From contig OZ038470.1 of NCBI GenBank assembly GCA_964036295.1, positions 5,873,578 through 5,937,577 on the forward strand: DNA of 64,000 nt, given 5' to 3'. The DNA is from Plumapathes pennacea. Lineage: Eukaryota > Cnidaria > Anthozoa > Antipatharia > Myriopathidae. A model generated the notes under the pieces. That model had not been told where the DNA came from and searched no databases. It saw nothing but the letters and a program-made list of their open reading frames with translations. Shown in pieces: positions 1 to 13,526 of this stretch. The position numbers and the translations under genes are program-made. Within the stretch, counting starts at the first letter, position 1; each line of letters starts with the position of its first letter.

Positions 1-3000
1 CAACAAAGGCGATCATGTCCTCTTTCTTCCTGTAGTGGGTACCGCCTTTTTCGTGCCACTCATCATACAGTGGCGTTAGTGCTTTTTGACACTGCTCACT
101 GATGTTGGCAATGGCTGACTTGGCGGTGTCACTGAAGAAATCAGCCAGCGTACTGACCACAAAAAGCATCTGTTTAAAATACAAACCGGCGTCATTAAGC
201 CCAGTCACCACACCCTCTAAACTCCTATCCCATGGACTTTGACGTTATGACTATTGTTGAAATCGAACCTCAAAACACAAGAAGATTCATTAAGTTTCCA
301 ACTTTTTGTTTAATATTCAGCAGTGGTTCTAAACTGACGCAAACAGCACAGAATAAGAAACGTTAGTGTTGAAACACTTAAACACCCAAGGTGTATCGAA
401 CATGTCTCAGCTACAGAATACAACAAATACATGATTTTGGGCTACCGTAAAACTTCATATCAGTTTATTTTTCTAATAGCACTGCCTATAAAGGAATGTG
501 GACACTTCGTAAAGCGTAAACCATTGCATTTATTATTAGTCTAAAGTGAACCGTGACGATGAGGTATGCAAGACTCTTACAAAATTGGACACTTTTCGGA
601 AACCCTCGACTTTAATACACTTTCCCGTTCACAAGATAAACTAACCTTTCCCCTGATAAGGGCAACACAAGGCCAGACCACGCCAGGTTTTATCTTGTGA
701 AGCGTTTCAAATCCCTTGTAGACCACACTGTCCTCTGCAATCCAATCTGTTTCAAACTTCTTGAGCTTTTCCAAAATTGTACTAAATACGTTGTGCCAGT
801 CTAGCGCGACGTATTCCACCATGTCTTTCGCAAGATCATCACTGATGACGATCTTTTTAGTTTTCTTGCTCACAAAGGATCCATTGTTTTCTAGTGTTGC
901 TCTTAGTGTATTCCAGGGCATCTAAATACAACAACCAAGTTTAGAATATGTCGAATCTCTTACTACTGTGCATTTATCCATTGAACAGCAGTCTTCGTTT
1001 CATACGCGTATAAAAACTAAACTAAAGACAGTGTTGGGCCAAGGTTTCAACTTACTTCTGTTACCGAACGAGAAGGACGGTAACACCGTAGTCGACAACC
1101 CATCGATTTCGTAATTTTTTTTCGCCTCGTCCCCCATGCTTCACGTTTGACATCTATTTGTGCACAATGACTGCCAGCTTAGTGTCTCCATCAATTTATT
1201 GTTAGTTGCATTATGGTTTTTAAGTGAGAAGGAGCTAAGATGGATCTATAACCGGAAGGGGTCCATAGGCGTGTTACAAGTGACATTTTTATATAGCAGC
1301 TTTTCCCAACAATTTCAAACATAAATAAATAACCAACAAATAAACAAATAAATAAATAAACAAATAAAGGATACAGTGACTCACTTTTCTACACTTTCCC
1401 AAAACCTTGTTGATTCTTTCCGGAAACGTTTTGATTTTCTCCTTTGTGGCTTTCTCGATCGCTTTTAGATCGCCACTGATTAGCCCATCTTGGAACTGGT
1501 CAATGATTTTCTCGACAGAGTCCAGCAATATCTCAACATTCTTTTCCCACTGCTGCTCTTTCTGAAAATCATACAATAGGTAGACAACATTAACCACTAA
1601 TCCTATTATATAGAATAAAGGTCTTCATCTAGAGTATTCATTTAAAATGCAAATATTTATCAGATATGTCCCACAAAGTATAATAGTTTGTAAAAAGAAC
1701 TGTAAGTACAAGTGAAATTGTATAAAAATATTATACACCAGTATGTCACATGAGGTGAACTTGTTGCCAAGACAAGTCATCTTGTACAACAGGACATATT
1801 AACAATTTAACCACTACAACGGCAAAATAGGGATGAATCAAGCCACCCTTTTAATAATATGATTATCAACAATAATTGAAAACATAGATAAATAATATTG
1901 TTTTTTTTGCTGCACACAAACAGGTAGTTAGACTTTCAGTCTACTCAAAACCAATACCACGCTGGTACATGTCATTAGGGAAATATCATTCACTGTAATG
2001 TACTGTACACCTCTTCTTACTTTGCCTCTAAGCAGCACTTTAAGCAAGACAGAATTGAACGAACCTGGTCCTTTTTTGTAAGGCCAACCTCACATTCCAG
2101 TTTCTTGCACAAACGTGCATTTTCGTGGCAAAATCTGGCAATGAAATAATATGTACCAATGTCAAACTTTGCAATCAAAGTGTCCAATATTTCAATCCAC
2201 CATCAAGTCAAGAACGTGTCCCCAACTTTGAAAGTCACATGCTCTATCTGTTGCATGTTTATTTTAATTGTTAGTTTAGGTTTGGTACTATAGCCAAAAA
2301 AAAGAAACCATTCAACATGTAAGAACCAATCAAGGTGCAAAAACTTCCGTTGTCTAAAAAGCTCAACAATAAAGTAATGTGTAGCTGTCATGCTTCTCAG
2401 CAAAGTGAACATACTCTTCCACTTTGAAGTGATGATGTTTATCAACTACTTCATGGAGGACTCTCTGCAGTTTAGGAATGCCTGTATCCTCCGACTTGGT
2501 AAATACAGCTGGAATTTTACCCCCTAACAAGCGCAAATGATCCTTTGCAGATACGGCGAACACCGAAGCTTTCCAATTGCCACGGTTTATCTGTTGGAGG
2601 TATGGATAAAATAAAAGGTGAGAAGGAGGGAAGAGAGAAATACTGAAAACTATCTCAATATAAAACCAGTGTTTGACATTAAAGAGACCCTCTCACCATA
2701 GAAGCTTTGTGTACCAATGTATATATTTTTACATCTGAAGCTCAACTTTCCTGAGGTGCCCACATTATGACTGACCAATCTGAGTCTCGCTGCTTGTCGT
2801 ATTCAGTACACTTTCTGAGTTTGTGCTAATTTATTTCACGATAAAATGTAGAAAAATGTGAGAATCTTCCATTTTCATGATACGAAAATGGCCCCTGTCA
2901 GTCACTGGGCACGCAAAGCATCTACGGTGAGAGGGTCTCTTTAAGATTTTAGGTTGGTTGCCCTTCTAACTGTACATTGATTTCAAGCAATTATTGAATG

Positions 3001-6000
3001 TTTTATAATTATTTCTGGTTGCCTGGCCCTAAATTTACCTGCCAGACCAAATTTTTTGGGCATAGTGGCCACCTTTTATGTTGAGCACTGAAAACCATTT
3101 GGTTTCTGAGCTTCTTTTGACAGCAATTTTCCAATGGACAACCACAAGGCATGTTTTGGTTGCCCCCACAATGTGCAACTGTGTTGTAAAGCAGCAGCGT
3201 TATGCAGCAGCCATATATTGCCTTTTTTTCTCTAAAGCCACTGGTTGAATAAGGGACCACAACCATTGTGCACTATTTGGTTGCCCAAGCATGGTCCCAA
3301 ACAACTAAGCAGTTTTGAATCCTAATATCAACAGCTTTAGTAAAGTGACAAGTTATCATAACCCAAATTATATGTACAACTATAGTTCTGGAGAGAATGA
3401 AAAGAGAAAATGCTGAAATACAGGGTTTTGACAGGAGTGCAAAGTATATGAAAAACAGATCCACTAACTGTGCTGTTACTAATGTTCGTAGATATACAAA
3501 ATCAACAAACACGGGCAACAATCATTATTCAAACCGTCTGAAATTGCTGGTGAAGGTCCTGCTCAACTTTCAGCCCTCTCCACCTTGCATACAACACCTT
3601 CCACTGCGTTTTGAGTAGTTGACACTAAGATAAAGAAGACAATAACTTTTTTACTATTACAATTTACCGGTCCATATAATTCTTACACAGATCAACACCT
3701 TTATTTTTCAGCAGAATGCCACAAAATGAATATCTTATTAACCATGTTTGTACATTTACTTACAGTATGGGCAACACTTTTGGTTGATAAAATATACTGT
3801 ACATTTGTATAGTAAAGACCAATGCTGGATCAAAACAATACCATATAGCTACAAAATGACAATGTTGATTTTTACATTTTACTCCTCAGCTGCCTTGTAA
3901 AAAAACCTTCTCCTGTAACTGAAATCAAATTGCACTAAAGTGTTACCACTATCTGAAACTTGGTTGTATGGAGCAGAATCTATTTCCCCTTGGAAATGAA
4001 TTTGGTAGAAATTTGCCTTGGTAGAACCTGGCTATCTTGATCCCAAGCTATCTCAAACTATTCCTTTCTTCCCTTAGGAGTTCTAGATAGCAAGGTTCTA
4101 CTGTAATGTGTATTAAATAAGTATGTAGGTACCTATATACATGCACCTGTAAAATCTGGTATTTATTAACTCAAGGCTGAACTGTATACACTCGATGACC
4201 ACAACAACTTGGAACACAACCAACTTTCAACTCAACTCACAACAGTGATGCCAAAACTAACTAGCTATACCTTCGTCAGCACTACACTAGCACTCAGCTC
4301 TTCTAAAGTACACATATTCTTTACCCGTTTTTTGTCCTTTTCATCTTTACACTGTTGAGCCAAATCTTGCATGTTCTCCTGGATCTCCTTCATCTGAGGA
4401 TCATTATATTTCCGAAAGATGCTGCAGAGAAAAAAATCTGATGCAATAGCTTGCGTTTTTAATGAGTGAAATTACTCTAGCTTAGCATGGACATTCTGGA
4501 TGTTCCAGTGACAAGACCAAAGATCATATTCACATAAGAATGTTACACTCAAGTGTAAGTGTTTCTTTCTGGTATTTCGGTGGTTAATGCCTGAAATTGT
4601 GGCAAAACTGAACTACTGATTGATTGATGAAAAACTGATTGATGAAAAAAAAAATGCCTTTGTCATCTTCTGGCATTAAAACAGCAGAGTTCATGACCAT
4701 TCTCATTTTAACAGTGAAAACAGCAGAACAAAGCAGTTTCCTATGAAAACACAGCCATTACACTCATCCACAACATTATTTGATTGGTAAATCCTTTTCA
4801 ATGTCAATACTGTAGTACATACCTCAATCTGAAAATAAATTAAAGTTAAAGGAATAAATTTATTAGCAAATTTGCATTTTATTGAGACCCACTTCTTTCA
4901 AACACAGCCTTACAAAATGAAATTAAATATACGCATATGCAAGTACATGTATTTCAAAAATAATGCCTGGGAACACAGTTGCTATCCTATCCTATTGATC
5001 TGAATGAGGCACTGGCACATACCTCTTCATGTTTTTGGGAAGGTCTTCACATTTGTCATCATTTTGCGTGCATATGAACGCCAGAGTACTTTTTCGTGCT
5101 ATGTTTCCCTCCATAACTTTGGACACAAGGAACTAGATGAAACAAAGCTGTCAGGACATGTACTACAACTGTGCATAACATATCAATAATATTATTTGTT
5201 ACAACATAAATTATCATTAAAATTAAGCTTGGAATTGATCGACATATTTAACCACTCTAAGTAATTTGTACTGGTTGTGTCAAGTTTAACTCCATGCGAT
5301 GTTGCACAACAGGCACATCTGGCAAGTGTCAGTGTACACTGCCACTCCCTACATAAAGTCAGATGAATTGTCTCATTAAATCTCTTCTTGTTCCGGTTCA
5401 CACCTGCATTGTTAGTCTGTTGAGTCAGCTTAGCTATAGTTGGGCTTTTGGGCTCAGCCAGGCATGAGGGGCCTGGCCTTAAACGTTACTATTAAACTTT
5501 CACAATAATAGGAGATTTGTAGTAAATGAAAGAGAATTGAATAGTAAAGAAAACAAGCCCTTTGAAGCAGGCTGGTCACATGACCAAAATGCACCAGTCC
5601 CATGACTGAAACTTCATCACCTTAAGCTTTTTGGGTGACAGAAATGGCCTGTGGTGAAAGAGTTAAATAGTACTTATGCAATAAGATATCTTATTTTAAT
5701 CCCCAAGCAAAGTGAGGGAAATAATCACGCTAATGCAGTAGTATTGCCTTATTCGGAGACTCCAAGCAGGTTGCCATCTCGAAATTTAATGTTCACTGCT
5801 GGTGCATTTTGACATGAAGAAACCGCTGAAACTGGCCACGGACGCTTCCTCATATGGAGTGGGGGCAGTCATTTCCCATTTAATGGAGGATGGTCAAGAA
5901 AGACCCATTGCTTTTGCTTCCAGAACACTGACAGCTAGTGAGAGGAACTACTCCCAACTAGAAAAGGAAGCACTGGGAATTATCTTCGGAGTGAAGAAGT

Positions 6001-9000
6001 TCCACCAGTACCTTTATGGTCATAAATTCACACTGGAAGTGGACCACCAGCCTCTAACAACGATTTTGGGTCCCAAGAATGCGGTACCAACATTGGCAGC
6101 TGCACGGCTACAAAGATGGGCGCTTATATTAGCAGCATACCAATATGACATTGTATACAGGAAGTCAGCGGACCATGCTAATGCGGATGCGATATCCAGG
6201 CTACCCCAGACCATAGAGCCTGGGAAACCTCAAGTAGCAGAGGAAGCAGAGATTTTCTATTTCACATATTTGGATGAACTACCCATCACTGCGTCAAAGA
6301 TATGTGAAGCTACCAAGAAATTGTTTCGGATAATGGGCCTCAATTTGCAAGTCAAGAATTTGCTCAGTTTGCATACTTGAATGGTATCAAACATACCTTG
6401 GTGCCCCCATATCATCCTGCCACGAATGGCGCGGATGAGAGATCTGTACAGATCGCCAAAGATGCACTGATCAAGCAATGAATGGATGACTGAATACGTA
6501 CATACGTACAAGAATGTGTTGAGTTTGTTCGAGCAAACTCTTAATAATTGTAACTCATTATCAACGAAGAACACCAAAGTAACCTTTCGTTCAAGGGCTT
6601 CAGCATACACAATAATTATACTTCAAGTCTTGTGGTAAGTTATCCAGGCAAATTTAAACTGAGGAATGTAAACAACTAAACAGTGCTCGACATTAAGGTT
6701 TTAGGTTGGTTGCCCTTCAGACTGTAGATTGACTTCAAGCAATAAAAAGTTTCGTCATTTCTGGTTGCCCAGCCCTGAATTTACCTGCCCGACCTAAAGT
6801 TTTGGTTGCCCCGGGCAAGCGGGCAAGCGGGCAACTGTTAATGTCGAGCACTGCTAAATCACGCGCATCCACTGCACAATGAGTGTCGATAGAAATGAAC
6901 GCCGGAATCCTGTGTATGGTCAACCGACTGAAACATTGATACAAAATGATAACTGCACGATCGATATAAAGTCCATACCGTTACGCAGTATGAAATGTTG
7001 TTTTCACACAGAGTTTATCAGGAAAACCGGGTGATGCTTGAAACACTCGAGGTATCGGCCAAGAGCAAGTATAAACCTTTGGAGTGTCCTCCGCATTCAT
7101 ACTTACACCAAAAGCTGTCATTCAAAGGCCGTAAAATTCCGTGCTTTAAAGTTAATCTATCTCTTGAAATGTATTTCATCGTGCCCAAACTTGGAATAAA
7201 TTTCCTAATTTGGAAGTCTATTGTTGACACAGCATGATGGACTGACTGACTGACGGTGTCATGCTGACTGACTGACTGACACCGACCTTAAAAAAGATTT
7301 TAAAATAATCTCCAAACGGAAAATAAACAAGAACCCCACTTTCTGAAAACCCACTACAGAGCGAGGGGATATCTGCGATTATCGTATTTCTAGTAGATTA
7401 TCGTAGTTAGGTAAGTATAATCCTTCAAGTACAACTATTATGGTTTCTGTTATATAGCTTCTCCTCAACTCCCTACACAACCAGTACCATTTACAAAGTA
7501 TTTAATACTAATGACAATCAAGTATACATGTACAATAACATGCTTTTGCCTTACTTACCTTGGGAGTGTCAATTGATGCCGCTCGACCAATGGTGGCAAC
7601 AACCCATATAATGTCTGCATCTTTAATTTGCTAAATAATATTATATATTATAATAAAATAATGACACATAGTACATGACATTCTACTAAAGCTGTAGATA
7701 CAATAATAATTTTTAAACTATGCAGTGGATATGACACAAGTTTGTACAAATACATCGATTAGGATGGTGTCTTTATAAAGGGACAGTGAATTCATGTACT
7801 AATTCTCTTCTCTAGAGGAGTTCAATAAAAAGCTAAGTCTTACTAACAATATTCTAAGAAGTAGTGTAAGGAGAATATTGACAGTTGAAGCAGCTTAAAC
7901 AAAAACAAAAGATCACTAGCTGCCATGTTATCCACAGATTACTGATAACTGGACAGCTCAACACTGCAACAGATGCAGTCGCAAATGCAGTGCGAAAATA
8001 GCACTTTTTCTGACTAAAACTTCTCTGGCAGTCGCAAAACCGCTACAATACCTTACTCAAACATCATCTCTGTATAAACTGTATAAACCTACATACACTA
8101 CTAACTATATTTGCACCATTAATATTGAGACTCAACTACCCTACCTTATCAGCAATTCGCACACGCACAAGATTACTGTCATGGTGGCCAGGGATGTCAA
8201 CCAAGATTATGTCCTTTGGCACTTTTGTAGTTGGGACATAAAATTTAATCTTCTTCACAATAGGATACAAGCATGAAACACAATCCTCCACCTCAGATTG
8301 TATGTCCTCTGGATTCTGTGAAAGAAATGCATTAATTTTAAGTTAAGTCAATCTTTCCCATTTTTGTCCTAAAACAGCACTGTTAAAAAGACCCTCTCAC
8401 CATAGGTGCTTTGTGCACCCATGTTTATGAAGGCCCGAGTGCAATATAGGCGTTGCTGCCACCGCCGTGCATCTTACAGTCACCCTGGCCGTTCCATTGT
8501 CTTCACTTCGTTTTACGACAGCGGCTCAGACGTGTACTCTCTGCTTCAGTCAGTCAGCCTCGTATTCTTTTCATAAACGTAAATTTTACATCCAGAGCTC
8601 GACTTTCCTGAGGCATCCTTGTTATGACTGACTGATCTGACTGTCACTGCTTGCCACATTCAATAACTTTACTTTATAAGTCTGTGCTGACTTATTTCGC
8701 GAAAAACATGAGAATCTGCCATTATTGTATAATATTAAAATGGCCGCTATCAGTCACTGAGCACACAAAGCATCTACAGTGAGAGGGTTCTCTTTTAAGT
8801 TAATCTTGTTAAGTGACATGTAAATACTTAAGACTTTACATAGTTAGACTAACTTCAAAGTATCCCAACTCACTGTCATTTCCATATTAATCATTTTTGT
8901 AAGATGTTTTCAGTTCATTTCGAACCCGAAAAGTGACAGATCGATGGATCAAACCTAGCTGTTAAGAGCATAAACTTAGGCTAACCCTGCAGAAAAGCTA

Positions 9001-12000
9001 AACGGCAACTTGATGGTTAGATGGTTAGGCTAAACGGTTGCTTGCTTTATGTTTTGATTTGGTTTCTGACATTTCTGACCTGTTGCATATTTTCATCTGC
9101 TACTCCTTGAGTTCATGATAAAGGTGTTTGTTAATAAAGTGTGACTGATTTTGGTCAGTAACAGGACCTGGGACCACAGAAAAGAGATTTTTATGGAGTC
9201 TTTGACTCTTCCATGGCCTAAATGATGCCTTCTGATATCAGCTCATACACGGCAAATTCTGGCTGACCACGAGAGCAAGAAAGAGAGAACAATCTGGTTT
9301 TCTCTTTTAAATGCATAGCCATTGAAAAAGGAACATTCGAAAAAACACAGTGATCTGTTTACAACTTTTACTGACGTTTGCCAACTTCCTATCAGATCCA
9401 TCGGAATTGACAATGGCACAATACATCATGTTTGAGCTTCGAGTTTGACTTGGACTGGAAAAGTTCTATTTCGGCATTCTCTTTTTCCTGTTGTCTTTGA
9501 GTTATTTCCTTTCTTCATGTGTTTGTGATCAAAATGATGGTGATCACGCATGAAAAAAAGCAGGATTTTAGAGACAGCAAAGTAAAAAGTTACAGAAGAT
9601 GGTCTTCTTTTCACACATTTAAATCTAACCGTTACACTACTGTACATGCTACCATGTATGTGAAACACAAATAGCACAGAGAATACTATTAAAAGTTCTT
9701 GTGTGGTAAAGTACCTCATGGACAATCTTGTGAAACCCTTTGCGAATGTGGGATTTAACATTCTCGTTATTCAGCATCTCTTCTGGAGAGCTCGGTATTT
9801 CATCATCAAACAGAGCTTTCAAATCTTTGGAAGCTTCTTCAGGAGATTGATAAATGTCAGCATCTTCCTGGTTTGGGTCCTCATTCTCATCTCCTAGCAA
9901 AAATTGAAAATACACCACAAATGATACAATATATAACAATACAATAATTTATTTGAACACTACACAATTTAGAAGACAATTTGATAAGGAAGAAGCCATA
10001 GGGTATTTAACTACCTAAATATAACTAAAAAGCTAAATGGTCTACAAAATGGGTTAAATCGTGTTTTAAACTTCATACTTTTGTCAAAATTACTGTGGCG
10101 TGAGTCATCTGATTACATGGCTATATCTAATTAATTTACCAACATTAAATGGAGGGAGGGGGAAATGATTGCATCAACAGTTTTGTCCACTGATGTAGGT
10201 TGTAAACACATTTATAGAATAATGAGCCACATACAAACAAGCACTCTGCAACATGTTAACATGCTTATGTATATAAACCATGCTCCATTGGTTTGCTTTG
10301 GTATAGAAGTTTGACTATACAGTAAAATCATTTTTTATCAACTAATTTAACTTGATGTTTTTAATGCTATATGCCAGGATAATTGACAAGTACAGCTAAA
10401 ACTTGTACCTCGTTCTCTATGGTATCATTGATAAGCATGTCCAAACCACATCAGCTTTTAGCTGCATGATCCAGTGTAGAATAAATATATACAGTGCATG
10501 GACTGACCAGAGATTATGCAGTAGGGCTAGTAGACAATCAACGTTTTTGATAAAAATAGTAATAAGAATAGTAAAGAAACATAATTATCCAACCTTCCAA
10601 GCGTGATGATTTCCAAAGCTTCTCAAATACATCTCTGCATTCATCATGAGGTAGAAACTCAAATTCTGCTTTGTACTCTGCATTCTCTGAATTGACAATG
10701 AACACTTCTGATACAGCTAATGTGCATGCTTCACCAAATGAAACTGCTGGCAGCACTTCTGCCTCTACTAAGGCATTTAGCAAAGTGGACTTCCCATCCC
10801 CTGTTTGCCCACATAAAACAAGCCGTTTACATTCCTCAAATGTAAAGTTCTCCCACTTCTTTTCTACTTTTTCAATGGTCCTCCTGCATGATTGGATTTA
10901 AGAAAAAAAAAATCAATAAAGAACAAATCAAAATGCCATCATAGGTTTAACCATTATTTTGTATCCTTCAGCAAACATCAGTATATGCCTAAGGGAGTGC
11001 CAGTAACTACACAATCTTCTTCCATACTTTTGAGGAGTACCGGAAACCACCCCACCCTCCCCTAGAAGTACAGATGTATACCTGAATTCTGCTGGAGCAT
11101 TCAAATTTTGCACTGCAACACTCAGATCCCGAAGAGCATTCTTTTGCTTCTCGTAGTACATTTTCACCTCTTTAGAAGAAGAGCCTTCAGGGATGAACTT
11201 TATCCTGCCAGTTCCTGCAAGCACACTATAAAAAAATGTCAGAAGAATCAATTCAGGTAAACTGAGATAGGTAGGTCCTTTATATCTTATCATATTGATC
11301 AGTCCCTTTCAATAGGATAAGCGAGCAAGTGCAAAGCAACTGCACACAGTCTGGGGAAGGGAAGCTCGGACCCAACAACCTCCTCGCATGACGCTCGCTT
11401 GCTCTCCTCAGACCGCACGCGCTCACTTTGCACTTGCTCAATTATCCTAGCACAAAGAAGGGACTGTTTTGCAGTCTACGCAAATAGTGCCTGCATACCT
11501 CTCATCTGGGTCGACATCCATGGCTTCCACCTCATCAGTGACTACAGCTACCCTGGGTCCAGTCCCCATGTTGCCATAATCCATGTCAAGCAAATGTGGG
11601 TACACACAAGGATTCTGTGATCCGGCTAACCATTCCATCATTTTATGCTTTGTTCTAGAGACCAGGTCGACCATAGGAATTACTTCTCCTTCCGTAAAAC
11701 TCGTCATGGTTTCCGCAACGGCTTTGGTGAAGAATGGGCACCACGAAGCCTCAAGGCCACTTTGGTTGATTTGGGACAACTCAGTCGCCCCACACGACAT
11801 AAAATATACAATACCAGTGCCTTCCTTCACAGCATCCCTGGCTTCTTTGTTAAATCGACCGGAAGTGTACCCACCAAGCGTTGCGGGCGGTCGGGGATCG
11901 GGATAGGCAAGGGCTCCAGAATAGCAAGACTCCAGCAATAACCAAACCTTGCCATCGGGAAGTGCGTCTTGCAACTGGGCCATGTAGTCCCTGAGAACTT

Positions 12001-12382
12001 CGCCAGATATGGACCTCTCATAAAATAATTCCCCTTCACTCGGGTCTGGGGAATCGCTCGTCATCAAGTGAAGCTCCCCAGTACGCTGATTTACAACGCC
12101 ATGCGTACAAACATACACGACGGCTTGGGAAGGCTTTGGGTCTGCTTCCCTGCACTCATCAATGAATAACCTCATGTAGGTCTTAAAAGATTCACACGAA
12201 ACGTTCGCGTGGTGGTTAAACGGCGCTCCAGACGTGTCATGAAGTGCGTTTCCAATTGTTTCGACCGCGGTGTTGATAGCGTCCGTGTCGTAATGTCTCC
12301 CCGCTCCCTTGGGTCGTGGAACATGTAGGGCAATTGCCACTGTGGGGAACATTGCCTTCCTCCTTTTGTAGGGGGACGACAT
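1..12382 (-). CDS. Caspase-like protease / SLIP-GC-like GTPase fusion, copy A (3' end outside window; one in-frame stop)
   Basis: Exons on the minus strand: 12382-11499, 11225-11082, 10883-10594, 9893-9715, 8315-8145, 7630-7559, 5132-5023, 4421-4325, 2590-about 2423, 2247-2065, 1561-1385, 921-646 and 169 to the left edge. Exon 1 encodes a C14-type caspase-like domain with the likely catalytic pair His94 (YVCTHG) and Cys153 (ESCYSG). Exon 3 carries a P-loop, GQTGDGKST, near residues 368-376. Exon 5 carries DIPG (G3), exon 7 the G4 position, and exon 9 the G5 motif SAK. The ACT just after the P-loop and the YKAE stretch resemble nuclear GTPase SLIP-GC (from family knowledge). Exon 10 contains TGA at 2203-2205 where copy B has TTA, so this copy may be a pseudogene or make a shorter protein. 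All other exons are open. The start is the ATG matching that of copy B. Confidence 0.75.
2667..3090. mobile_element. Small TIR element (hAT5-like) interrupted by a second element
   Basis: The element is flanked by AAAAC direct repeats (2662-2666 and 3091-3095) and begins CAGTG and ends CACTG. The same insertion with the same target repeat is in copy B (17673-17871), so it predates the duplication. Here it is split at an internal TTAA by another element. The internal text is a degenerate GGTTGCCC-rich sequence. Confidence 0.75.
2683..2940. mobile_element. TTAA-flanked MITE nested in the element above
   Basis: TTAA occurs at 2679-2682 and 2941-2944. The ends are inverted copies, AGAGACCCTCTCACC and GGTGAGAGGGTCTCT. 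Copy B keeps the single TTAA in the matching place (a CATTAAGG context), so this is a clean insertion in copy A after the duplication. There is no coding capacity. Confidence 0.8.
5802..6480 (+). mobile_element. Ty3/gypsy-like retrotransposon remnant (RNase H and integrase pieces)
   Basis: The open stretch 5802-6380 opens with TDASSYGVGAV and continues through a DHQPL motif to HANADAISRLP, the RNase H region of Ty3/gypsy polyproteins. It then jumps, in another frame near 6330, to a short integrase-core remnant containing SDNGPQF and PYHPATNG that stops at TGA (6479-6481). The region between, including the integrase zinc finger, is missing. No LTRs, gag or protease were seen. It is a dead internal fragment, present in copy A only. 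Confidence 0.85.
6681..6853. mobile_element. 173-bp TIR element (hAT5-like MITE)
   Basis: It has perfect 16-bp inverted ends, CAGTGCTCGACATTAA at 6681-6696 and its complement at 6838-6853. It is flanked by exact 5-bp repeats CTAAA (6676-6680 and 6854-6858). It belongs to the same family as 2667-3090 and 17673-17871. The 5-bp duplication and CAGTG ends fit the hAT5 type (from family knowledge). Confidence 0.85.
8387..8794. mobile_element. Longer TTAA-flanked MITE, AGACCCTCTCACC family
   Basis: The ends are AAAGACCCTCTCACC and GTGAGAGGGTTCTCT, with TTAA at 8383-8386 and 8795-8798. The ends match the 258-bp element at 2683-2940, but this copy carries about 150 more internal bases. It is absent from the matching intron of copy B. 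Confidence 0.7.
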
Positions 12383-12699
12383 GGTGTAAAAACGAAAGGA
12401 ACTTTCACATCATGTTTCGGCGCCAAAACTTCGGGTGAGCTGGCCCGCTGCCAGGTGCTAGAACGCAGGGATTTTCTTCACAAATGACCGAGCGAGCTGA
12501 GTAGACTGGAACAGGCCATATTTGCATAAAACGACGAGTGCGGCCAGCTGAAAGCCACTCAGTTTTCCAACCAGTATGTAGTCAAAGTGAAACGCGCACT
12601 TATGAGACTTGAAGGCAAAAGTTACATGTGCCAAAAATAAAGATCAGATCCTTTTATTGATCGCCCGCAATCTTTTTTTTTTTTTTTGCCAATTGAAGG

Positions 12700-12730
<31 letters not shown>

Positions 12731-13312
12731 AGATACTCTATTCAGTTTACTGACCTTCAGGTTTGCTATTTTATAGATACTCGCTTCATACAACTGATCA
12801 TCATGACGAAACAAGGGCAATATTTTAGCTGCAGTAGAAGAGAGTATATCGTTAGCCCCGCCTAAACTAAGTTTAGTATTGCGACGCAGATCTGTTTGAC
12901 GCCGTCTTTATACCGGCCAAGGAAAAGCTGAAATCGTGTATTGCATACGATGTTGGTAGTTTATCGTCAATTGATGGCGTGTAAACAAAACCGAGAAGTT
13001 TTTGTTTGTTTTTTCTCGGAGTCGGGTATATTCAATTAACATAATTTCGTGGTAGCGTCCCTCTCATTGATATTTTCAACTTCTTTTTCCCGCATTCCTT
13101 CTAAAGGGGAACTCAGAGAGTGCACAAACCCAGAACGATGACACTCGTAACGAGAACTATGCATCAGAATCCAGCAATCCGCACAATACAGAAGATAATA
13201 GAGTTGGAGATCAAGAACGATTCCCACAACCAAAGGTGTCACCGGTCGCAATTCTTCCACGTATTGATCGATGTTAGATTTTATATTTACATTATATAAC
13301 ATAATTTATTAT

Positions 13313-13511
13313 ATACATACTGAGACATACTCACGAAAAAGCCATATCGTAAAATTTCGTACGCAAATGAGTTCTAGCCAATGAGAGGCCGCGAACGACG
13401 CTTTTCACACGTGAAAAAAATCGTTCGTCCAATCACAAGCTGCGAACGACAATTTTTCACTACTTTTAAAGGGTTTCCAGGTCCCATCATAAATGTCTCA
13501 GTATGTATATA
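13313..13511. repeat. Inverted-repeat element
   Basis: The ends ATATACATACTGAGACAT and ATGTCTCAGTATGTATAT are perfect complements. It is absent from the matching place upstream of copy B (near 31919), so it inserted after the duplication. Confidence 0.75.
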
Positions 13512-13526
13512 ATAAACAGAAAACAT

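Larger units (their letters stand above)
5700..7409. mobile_element. Composite insertion in intron 6 of copy A
   Basis: Copy B passes directly from the counterpart of 5699 to the counterpart of about 7410, so these 1.7 kb are extra in copy A. They contain a Ty3/gypsy fragment, a small TIR element and a CTGA-rich palindrome at 7234-7284. The remaining sequence is unrecognised. Confidence 0.7.

Noticed and set aside
9426..9761. Minus-strand ORFs near exon 4 of both copies (also 25291-25578)
   Set aside because: They are intronic frames next to the exon with no conservation of frame between copies A and B.
11583..11941. Plus-strand open frames opposite the caspase-like exon (also 29594-29916)
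   Set aside because: They are antisense shadows of a highly conserved coding exon; no splice sites or family match support them.
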